Assembly: GCA_000695325.1 (NCBI GenBank)
Contig: AVPN01001490.1
Span: 1 to 22,067, forward strand
Source of the DNA: Pleurobrachia bachei
Taxonomy: Eukaryota > Ctenophora > Tentaculata > Cydippida > Pleurobrachiidae
Reading direction: 5' to 3'
DNA: 22,067 nucleotides
Below the pieces are notes generated by a model. That model ran no database searches. It was not told where the DNA came from and worked only from the letters and a program-made list of their open reading frames with translations. Both the position numbers and the translations under genes were made by a program. Below are positions 15,050-22,067 of the stretch, one piece after another; position 1 is the stretch's first letter; each line of letters starts with the position of its first letter.

Positions 15050-15303
15050 CTACGTCCAGACGTAGGTTAGACGTAGTTCGGACGTACTCCAGACGTATTC
15101 CAGACGTAATGGTTTGGGACGTAATCGGTTAGACGTACTACAGACGTACTACAGACGCACTACAGACGTAAAAGAATACGTCCCAACTACGTCGGCACGT
15201 AGTTGAGACGCCCTACAGACGCTCTACAGACTCCCTACAGACGTGCTACAAACGTAACAGACGTAGTCCAAACGTAATGGAAAACGCACTATAAACGTTA
15301 CGT
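15050..15303. repeat. Degenerate ACGT-rich minisatellite
   Basis: About 250 bp are made of variants of a roughly 11-bp word, ACTACAGACGT (also CCAGACGTA, CTACAGACGC). The array is CpG-rich compared with its surroundings. It lies in the VPS13 intron just before element C. Spacing varies between about 9 and 13 bp, with diverged interruptions. No coding frame is supported. Confidence 0.75.
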
Positions 15304-15351
15304 TTCAGTTAATTCCTGGTTTTCAAACCCTTAGAAACCCAAGAAACACGA

Positions 15352-15690
15352 GTGGCAGACATGGGGAGCAGCCAGAAAAATGAGAGAAACACTAGTCGGT
15401 ACAACAGAAACTACAGCCGAGGGAGACAAAACGACAGAAGTAGCAGTCGGGGAAGACGCTATAACAGAAGTAGCAGCAGAGGAAGAAACTTCAATCGAAG
15501 CAACAGTCGAGGAAGAGACTACGACAACAGAAGAAGGAGCGTTTCAAGAGAAAGATCCAACAACTGGAGAACACAGCGATCTAAATCGCCGTACCCCTCC
15601 AACAGAAATGGAGGACCTGGGAAATGCTATGGATGCGGAATGTACGGACACTACATTGCTAACTGCAACATCAGGCGGAATTTAAACTAG
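15352..15690 (+). CDS. gag: 3' part of gag, element C
   Basis: The frame is open from the element's start and gives the last part of Gag: the SR-rich linker with four SRGR repeats (DNA 15397-15516), the basic RSKSPYPSNRN stretch and the CX2CX4HX4C zinc knuckle. The ATG at 15352 is only the first Met in the fragment, an internal Met of full Gag. A few bases differ from the matching part of element A. Confidence 0.8.
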   Translation: MADMGSSQKNERNTSRYNRNYSRGRQNDRSSSRGRRYNRSSSRGRNFNRSNSRGRDYDNRRRSVSRERSNNWRTQRSKSPYPSNRNGGPGKCYGCGMYGHYIANCNIRRNLN

Positions 15691-15760
15691 AGCAGGGTTG
15701 CAACGACACAGCAGTTACTTCAGACATCAAGAGGTCAAACAACAATAGCACTTGCAACCC
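15681..15760 (+). promoter_or_regulatory. Probable -1 frameshift signal of element C
   Basis: TTTAAAC (15681-15687), a 7-nt spacer, and a 9-bp stem GGGTTGCAA/TTGCAACCC (15695-15703 with 15752-15760) repeat the arrangement at 3673-3752 exactly. Confidence 0.75.
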
Positions 15761-15791
15761 GATCCCTACCAACGAATCAAAACAACTAATT

Positions 15792-18700
15792 GTGACAGCA
15801 TATGTGTCAAACAAACCTTTTAACATGTTCCTGGACACCGGAGCAGGAGCCAGTCTGATCAGTACACGGATCATACACCAACTAAACATGTTGGACCAGA
15901 TTAAACCGACCGCAACAATAATAAAAGGTCTTTCAAACATGAAACTATTGACAAAAGGTGAAATTCATCTAAAAATCACAGTAGCCAAAACAGAGGTCAA
16001 ACAAACGTTCATTGTTATGGACAACCTTCCAGATGACATACTAGCTGGAACAAACTTGATGGAGCAACTGGATATGCGCATTGACGTGGCAAAACAAACA
16101 ATCCAAACACGCTATGGTAAAATACAAGCTCGTAATTACCCAACAAACCTACCTAAACAGTGTAAAATAAAGGTAAAAAAGAGGTTAACCATTCCGGCTA
16201 ACAGCGTAACCCATTTTGTCGCAAAACTATCTATGCGAAACAGTGACAAAACACATGAGGGCATTGTTTTTAACAATCCAAAATTAACCCACTCATTCGG
16301 AATATGCATTCAAAACAGTATGACACACAGTACTGGAAATGAGATACCAATACGATGTGTGAATCCACAACCCCGAGACATAACTCTGTACAAACACCGG
16401 GTCATTGGAACAATGGTTCCTGTTGATCAATCGTACAGACAAACTGTCAAAAAACTAGACAGCTATAATGCGGAAACAAACATACCTCGTTTGCCAGAAG
16501 CAGAACCCGAGGAAATAACAAAACACAAAGACAAGTGGGAAAATATGGACAAATTGTTCGAACAACTAGGAGTAAATGAGCTCCAAATAGACGAACTCCA
16601 TAAAAAAGAACTAAAAGAATTGTTGAGAAACTATTCTCACTGTTTTTCAAAACACCAGTTCGACCTGGGCACAGCCACATTCTTTGAGGCTTCTCTCAAA
16701 CTAAAACATGACTATGTTGCGAAATGGATTCCAACAAGGCAAGTTCCATACAACTTAGAAAACGTCATGGAGAAGGAACTCATGACTCTGGTAGATTCCG
16801 GACAAATACAAGAATGTGAAAACAATGGGGCATGGAACAGCCCAGTCTTTCTAGTCCAAAAACCGGGTACAAAAAAATACAGAGTGGTACAAGACCTGAG
16901 GCAACTAAACAAGGAGAGTATACCTGATACTTTCCAATTACCAAACATAAACACGGTCATGAACAACATGAACGAATGTGAGTGGTTAACGTCCTTTGAT
17001 TTCACAAAGGGGTTTAACCAAATTAAACTGGATGAGGAAAGTAGACCCCTTACAGCGTTTACTTACAAAAACACTCGCTACCAATGGGCAAGACTAATTA
17101 TGGGACATTGCTCAAGCAGCAGCATCTTTGCCAAATGCATGGCACAACTGTTCCAAAGAGTACCCTTTGAAGCACTCATCTGCTTTCTAGATGACGTGTT
17201 AATTGGAAGCAACACCGTGGAAGAACACCTAAGACGACTGGAATTCGTCCTAGCCAGACTTTCATTCGGGGGACTCAAAATCAGTCCATCAAAAACCCAA
17301 CTGTTCCGAAAAAAGGTGAAATTTCTCGGACACATAATTGACAAAAATGGTCTTCAAATTGACCCAGATAGAGTGGAAGCAATTCAACAACTACCGCAAC
17401 CAAAATCGGTAAAGGAATTACAAAAATTCCTTGGAGCTATAAACTACAATCGAGCTTTTATAAAACACTACAGCAAAATTGCTGCACCTCTGTATAATCT
17501 ACTCAGAAAAACAGAGAAGTTTGTCTGGTCTGAGGAAGCTATAAGAGCATTCAACATGCTAAAACACAGTTTGAGCTCAGCACCTGTCTTAGTGATCCCA
17601 AACAACGGACACCCTGATCAATTCTATGAACTCACCATAGACTCAAGTAACATGGGCCATGCAGCCACACTAAATCAAAACATAAATGGGGAGAGAAGAA
17701 CCATTTCATTCTGGTCAAAAGCTGTACCAGCCCACCAAAGAAAGTTTGGTGCAACACGACTTGAATTTCTTGGATTATGCCATGCTCTAAAACATTATCG
17801 CATGTATCTAATGGGCAACAAAAAATTCACAGTTATGACTGACTGTAAAGCCCTACTAAACCTCCAAACCATTTTCAAAAATGAAAGCAGCTACATACAC
17901 CGGAAACTAGCTGAACTGGAACAATACAATTTCAAAATCCAACACATTGCTGGAAACTCTATTGACATGAGCATGACGGATTATTTGAGTAGACATCCAG
18001 TCACCAAAACAAAAACCGTGGGAACTCAAACTGGAAGCTCGAACACTAAGTCAGTTAAATTTACCACTGACGAACAAATCCCTGAGGGAATTGCACATAT
18101 AAACAAGGTGTTAGCCAGGGAATCACCTGTTACTATTTCTGAAATCAGAGAGGACTATCAGTATGACAACACGCTGTCAGTTGTTATTGACTGGATCAAA
18201 CAAGGTAACATCCCAAAGAGACTGTCTAGCAAAACACCAGTCGAATTGAGACATTATTGGCAACAAATAGAGGAGTTGAAATTTGAAAACGGACTATTAA
18301 AAAAGTCTACCTTTGACTCTTATGAGGGAACATTTAACGAAACTGTGGTACTGCCCCACACATTAGTGGAACGCATTTTGTACACATTTCATGATAAAAA
18401 CGGGCATTCTGGACCAGAATTGTCACTAACTAGTTGTCAACAAAAACACTATTTCTACAAAATGAGGAAAACATTCCAACTCTATTGTGACGCATGTGTC
18501 ACTTGTGCTAAAGCTAAACAACCGCACAGCTTCAAAAAGGCACCACTGAAACCTATGGTTTACACTGAATTCGGTCAGTGTGTAGCAGTTGATTTCCTAG
18601 AGAGATCTAAAACTCCTAATGCACGAGGATACACAGCTATTCTGGTCATGGTAGATCAGTATTCAAACTATGTAGTTGCTACACCTGTAAAATCGACAGG

Positions 18701-19301
18701 TGCAGAAGAAGCAGCTAGAATCATCGTGAGAGAGTGGATACAAAAATTTGGAGTCATGAAATCTCTGAGACATGACTTGGGATCAGCATTTACTGCAAAA
18801 CTATTCCAATCTATGTTAAAAATGTTTGACATACAAAGCAAACATGGTGTACCATGGCATTCACAAGCCAATGGTTTATGCGAGGCCATGAACAAACGGA
18901 TCAACACTTGTATCAGAACATGTCTTGATACCCAACAACAACGTAACTTCGACCAATGGTTAGGTTACATTACATTTACATTGAACGCATTAAAAAGTTC
19001 AAAAACCAAGCATTCGGCAAACTTTCTGGTCTTCTCTCGAGAATTGACAGCTCCTAGAGATTTGTTTACGTTGGACAATGAAAGAACAGACAACTTGCAA
19101 CATGAAATCTGTGATATTTTAAAACAACAAAACATCTATGACACATACATGAATGCTCAAAAAATCTCACGAAATGTGATACATGCCATACAAGAAAAGG
19201 CAAAACATATGAAAGCAGCATATGATAAACATATCAAAGGTCCTTACTTTGAAAAGGGGCAACATTGCATGCTTCTCATAAAACCTAACCAACACAAATA
19301 G
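15792..19301 (+). CDS. pol: Pol of element C
   Basis: This 1,169-residue frame is the better reference for the family's Pol. Protease DTGA is at 15-18. Reverse transcriptase has LPNINTVMNNM, FDFTKGFNQIKL and FLDD (465-468). RNase H has its first Asp at 617 (ELTID), then RLEFLGLCHAL and MTDCKALL. An integrase zinc region of HX4H...CX2C type (FHDKNGH, CVTC) follows. The integrase core Asp is at 934 (VAVDFL), Asp at 995 (RHDLG) and Glu at 1031 (LCEAMN), with exactly 35 residues between the last two. The nominal start is GTG. The frame is open upstream to the frameshift signal. Protease-RT-RNase H-integrase order identifies Ty3/gypsy rather than Ty1/copia. Confidence 0.93.
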   Translation: MTAYVSNKPFNMFLDTGAGASLISTRIIHQLNMLDQIKPTATIIKGLSNMKLLTKGEIHLKITVAKTEVKQTFIVMDNLPDDILAGTNLMEQLDMRIDVAKQTIQTRYGKIQARNYPTNLPKQCKIKVKKRLTIPANSVTHFVAKLSMRNSDKTHEGIVFNNPKLTHSFGICIQNSMTHSTGNEIPIRCVNPQPRDITLYKHRVIGTMVPVDQSYRQTVKKLDSYNAETNIPRLPEAEPEEITKHKDKWENMDKLFEQLGVNELQIDELHKKELKELLRNYSHCFSKHQFDLGTATFFEASLKLKHDYVAKWIPTRQVPYNLENVMEKELMTLVDSGQIQECENNGAWNSPVFLVQKPGTKKYRVVQDLRQLNKESIPDTFQLPNINTVMNNMNECEWLTSFDFTKGFNQIKLDEESRPLTAFTYKNTRYQWARLIMGHCSSSSIFAKCMAQLFQRVPFEALICFLDDVLIGSNTVEEHLRRLEFVLARLSFGGLKISPSKTQLFRKKVKFLGHIIDKNGLQIDPDRVEAIQQLPQPKSVKELQKFLGAINYNRAFIKHYSKIAAPLYNLLRKTEKFVWSEEAIRAFNMLKHSLSSAPVLVIPNNGHPDQFYELTIDSSNMGHAATLNQNINGERRTISFWSKAVPAHQRKFGATRLEFLGLCHALKHYRMYLMGNKKFTVMTDCKALLNLQTIFKNESSYIHRKLAELEQYNFKIQHIAGNSIDMSMTDYLSRHPVTKTKTVGTQTGSSNTKSVKFTTDEQIPEGIAHINKVLARESPVTISEIREDYQYDNTLSVVIDWIKQGNIPKRLSSKTPVELRHYWQQIEELKFENGLLKKSTFDSYEGTFNETVVLPHTLVERILYTFHDKNGHSGPELSLTSCQQKHYFYKMRKTFQLYCDACVTCAKAKQPHSFKKAPLKPMVYTEFGQCVAVDFLERSKTPNARGYTAILVMVDQYSNYVVATPVKSTGAEEAARIIVREWIQKFGVMKSLRHDLGSAFTAKLFQSMLKMFDIQSKHGVPWHSQANGLCEAMNKRINTCIRTCLDTQQQRNFDQWLGYITFTLNALKSSKTKHSANFLVFSRELTAPRDLFTLDNERTDNLQHEICDILKQQNIYDTYMNAQKISRNVIHAIQEKAKHMKAAYDKHIKGPYFEKGQHCMLLIKPNQHK

Positions 19302-19358
19302 TTACCACGATTTAATGGTCCCTACTTAATCACAGAAAAAATATCTGATCACAACTAC

Positions 19359-20204
19359 ATGGTGAAAATAGGGGATACTCAAAAACTAGTCAATATTGAA
19401 AAAATGAAACGTTACAAAACCAACAAGTTCTCACCAAGTGAGAAAAACACCGTCCAACAAAGGGAGGACACACCAAAAGAGAGCGACTACGAAACAGCTC
19501 CAACATCAGCACCATCAGGAGGAGACGATTCGGACTCTGATTCGGATAGCGATGATGACAACTTCCCCACTAATACGCGGAATCAACCAATAATCAACAC
19601 GTATCGTCCAAATCACCGAGAGGAACCTGCGAGACCAACCAAGCCGGCTCTAGAGGACAGCATCCCTACTCCAGTAGAGAGTTCTACACCCGCAGAACCG
19701 ACGAGGAAGTCGGGAAGGAAGAGGAAAGCTCCGGAGAAATTGAACTACAAAACACTGGGAGGAGAACCAAGTAAAGGCAAGAACAAGCCAAACCCAACAC
19801 AGCCAGTGATTCCTGCGCCAGTGGAAGCGGAATCGGAAAACGAGAGCAGAGCTGATGAGTTTCTGGATGCTTTGGATACTACTGCGACGGAGGAGCATAC
19901 ACCAGCGCCAGTTACAGAAGAAATACAGCCTACAGTTGAGAGTCAGCCAGACGTGGAGACTCAACCAGCGGTGGTTCCAGAACCAGAACTACCTACGACG
20001 TCCGAGCAACGAGTCGAGGACGAACCAGAATTCAACGTGCCAGGGAAGCCGTTGAGGAAGCCGAAGGGGATAGAAGATCCGATGAGCAAACTTGGGCTAG
20101 CCGATCCTATCTACTCGAGGAGTGAAAAGGAGGAGTTGAAACGATATCGTCAAGAGAAAGAGAGACGAAGGTTGGAAGAAAAGGGAAACTCCAAGAAAAG
20201 ATAA
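19359..20204 (+). CDS. Charged C-terminal tail frame of element C
   Basis: This 281-residue frame has the same protein sequence as the one at 9169: an acidic DSDSDSDSDDD run, a basic RKSGRKRKAPEKL motif, a Pro/Glu-rich middle and a basic helical end. It lies after the integrase core and before the 3' noncoding region. It has no transmembrane or signal sequence, so it is not an envelope. Confidence 0.7.
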   Translation: MVKIGDTQKLVNIEKMKRYKTNKFSPSEKNTVQQREDTPKESDYETAPTSAPSGGDDSDSDSDSDDDNFPTNTRNQPIINTYRPNHREEPARPTKPALEDSIPTPVESSTPAEPTRKSGRKRKAPEKLNYKTLGGEPSKGKNKPNPTQPVIPAPVEAESENESRADEFLDALDTTATEEHTPAPVTEEIQPTVESQPDVETQPAVVPEPELPTTSEQRVEDEPEFNVPGKPLRKPKGIEDPMSKLGLADPIYSRSEKEELKRYRQEKERRRLEEKGNSKKR

Positions 20205-20859
20205 ACCGCTACAGCAAGATTACCGTAGCGTCCTGCCATTGATGACCCACCCTACCTATTGGAACCAAATAGTTATCCCCGATCTTTGGACAAATCTAAA
20301 TTTCGGTTAAGGGATCGAAAAACTGGTTTATCGCTTTAGGGTGGCATGGAGGACTGATAATTGTAATAATAACGTTGTTCATCTGGAAACGTACTACAGT
20401 CGGGTAAACAAAGAGGAAAAGATTTGAACGACAAATCAACAAAACAATACAAAATAAAACTCACAAATTGTGAGTCACAATCAAGTCAATCAGCACCTGA
20501 GCGAAATTGACTTAAATATTTGAACCACAAATATTGCACACGGCCGTTATAAACTATGGTAGTATTCGTACGAAGTCTTTTATAACCAAAATAGGCCACC
20601 CGAAACATCGTCATACCGAACCCTGGTATTGACAGAACTTCAACTTGTATAATTGAATACATAAAACACGGCTAAAATGATAAGGAAATTACATAGCCAA
20701 AAAGGGTCAATGTAATTACCTCCAAAACATCGTCATACCAAACCCTGGTATTGACAGAATTTCAACTTGTATGAATGAATACATAAAACACGGCTACCTC
20801 AAGGAAATTACATAGCCCAAAAGGTCAATGAAATTTCCTTTAAACAAACAAGGGGGATG
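20205..20859 (+). other. 3' noncoding region of element C
   Basis: No gene is seen. It holds the hairpin cluster (20459-20535), the 122-bp tandem repeat (20602-20840) and the polypurine tract (20844-20859), matching element A at an offset of 10,190 bp. Confidence 0.75.
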
Positions 20860-21288
20860 TGTTATGTCAAGATCTCACCTCTCTGCACCTGTTGGATCAG
20901 TCACTCCTTGGGGACGAGATATCTATTGGATGCATGGGAATATCATCTGTCAAGCCACCGGATTTGTTATGACTATCTACGTCAAGCCAGATTCGTGAAG
21001 AGGAATCGATGAGATGTTTACAACTCGACTATCTTTGTTATGACTATCGACGCTAATCAGGAGGCAGAAGGAAACTATATAAAGAAGAAGAAGATAACGA
21101 AGCGACACCGCAGCATTCACGACCAACACCCGAACGATCTGCGAGGTCCGAGATCACAAGAGGACATACCCCGAAAACTGAGGATATCTCATTATTGCAA
21201 GTTCTATTGCCTTGCAATATCCAAGTTGTTTCAAGTGTTTAAACCCTAAACAAGACAACTCACTTCACCCACAAAACATCCATTAACA
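20860..21288 (+). repeat. LTR 4
   Basis: This 429-bp LTR appears identical to LTR 2 (10670-11098). It is preceded by a polypurine tract and followed by a primer-binding site (21291) and gag, so again it is shared by sequence on both sides. Confidence 0.95.
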
Positions 21289-21361
21289 AGTGGAGCCTGA
21301 ATACAAAGGAACCCAATAAAACAACCGTTACTTTGGAAAAACAAAAACCAGGTTTCAAAAA

Positions 21362-22067
21362 ATGGGAACAGAGGAAGAACGAAAACTGCTCGAAAAACTG
21401 AGAGAGCTAGAAATCCAGATGCAAGAAACAAAAAAGCAAATGGCAAAACAGGGCATGACAGTCCAAGAGGATACACCAGAACACTCCAGCTCAAACAGTA
21501 GAAAATGGAACACATCAAAAGCGCCAAAATTCAAAACAGGCGAGAACTTCAGCGTATTTTGCGAACGTTTCGCGGACTACGTGAAAATATCAAAAGAAAA
21601 GGAAGATCTTGACACGCTGTTCATGCTATGCGTTGATAATGAAACCTACATCACCCTAAAAAGCACGGTGAAAAACCTAAATGAGGAGGAGAAAGAAAAC
21701 ATAAACGATCTTTGTGAAATTCTAAAAGAAGAATACCTGGGATACACCCAAACATCTATCAAACAACAGCTCATGAACTTGAAACAAGAGCCAAATGAAA
21801 ACATAACCCAGTTTTGCAACAATATCCAAACAAAAGCAAGACAAGCATATGGCACAGTCAAAGATGCAGGGGACATTGCACAACTTGTTCTCCTAAGAGG
21901 CCTGCGAGACGAAACAATCAAGAGGAAGCTAAATGAAGCAGCCACAGAAACATTCGAGGAAACAATGAGGCTAGCAAAACACTTGGATTCAGTAGACAAG
22001 GTGCTTCAACAAAACAGCACAGCCATCCTGAGGACTGAACAAGAAACCCAAGAAACACGAGTGGCAG
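21362..22067 (+). CDS. gag: Front part of gag after LTR 4
   Basis: The first 235 codons or so of Gag, with coiled coil and capsid-like region, run off the window end. It matches 2645-3350 and 11172-11877. The last 26 bp of the window equal the first 26 bp of element C (15333-15358). Confidence 0.85.
   Translation, partial: MGTEEERKLLEKLRELEIQMQETKKQMAKQGMTVQEDTPEHSSSNSRKWNTSKAPKFKTGENFSVFCERFADYVKISKEKEDLDTLFMLCVDNETYITLKSTVKNLNEEEKENINDLCEILKEEYLGYTQTSIKQQLMNLKQEPNENITQFCNNIQTKARQAYGTVKDAGDIAQLVLLRGLRDETIKRKLNEAATETFEETMRLAKHLDSVDKVLQQNSTAILRTEQETQETRVA

Larger units (their letters stand above)
15333..21288 (+). mobile_element. Element C, gypsy copy starting inside gag
   Basis: This second long copy of the same family starts abruptly in gag at agaaacccaagaaac, after host-like sequence. 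It carries the 3' part of gag, the frameshift signal, pol with a single PR-RT segment, the tail frame, the structured 3' noncoding region, the polypurine tract and an LTR at 20860. Gag then begins again and the window ends at the point in gag where the copy started. From 15771 on it looks identical to 5581 onward of elements A/B. Fossil: incomplete on the left, few breaks otherwise. Confidence 0.85.

Noticed and set aside
15050-15303. CRISPR-like repeat array
   Set aside because: The units are short, contiguous and degenerate with no constant spacers, and the DNA is animal nuclear.

Overview
The window is animal (metazoan) nuclear DNA, most likely from an invertebrate. Two kinds of sequence are present. 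The first is a block of six short exons of a host VPS13 gene (VPS13A/C type) on the minus strand, with compact 80-120 bp introns, canonical splice sites and phases that agree at every junction. The second is several closely related copies of one Ty3/gypsy (Metaviridae) LTR retrotransposon family, all on the plus strand and so antisense to the host gene. I cannot name the species or phylum.

Layout: 1-973 is flanking DNA with a 14-bp minisatellite and one doubtful exon. 974-1402 is a complete 429-bp LTR. 1403-2556 is about 1.15 kb of unrelated DNA bounded by 15-bp direct repeats identical to the LTR end. 2557-11098 is element A: gag, pol with an internal 1,818-bp in-frame tandem duplication, an acidic/basic tail frame, a structured 3' noncoding region, and an LTR. 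10670-13386 is element B, a 2.7-kb non-autonomous derivative that shares its left LTR with A. 13387-14940 holds the VPS13 exons. 15050-15303 is a degenerate ACGT-rich minisatellite. 15333-21288 is element C (3' part of gag, pol, tail, 3' noncoding, LTR). 20860-22067 is the LTR and front of gag that follow C.

The retroelement uses the family's usual plan: Gag with capsid-like region, SR-rich linker and one CCHC knuckle; a TTTAAAC slippery heptamer directly before the gag stop with a 9-bp stem 7 nt downstream, suggesting -1 frameshifting; then protease, reverse transcriptase, RNase H and a D,D35E integrase. No envelope gene is seen. The copies look young: one LTR pair is identical and long stretches of A/B and C are indistinguishable by eye.

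The most unusual observation is that 15333-22067 is a circular permutation of the element. It begins in mid-gag, runs through pol and one LTR, and the last 26 bp of the window repeat the first 26 bp of the segment. The unit (6,709 bp) equals the length of a one-LTR circle (6,280-bp interior plus 429-bp LTR). This fits an integrated one-LTR circle or a slice of an LTR-sharing tandem array, but an assembly effect must be excluded. No wholly new system is claimed.
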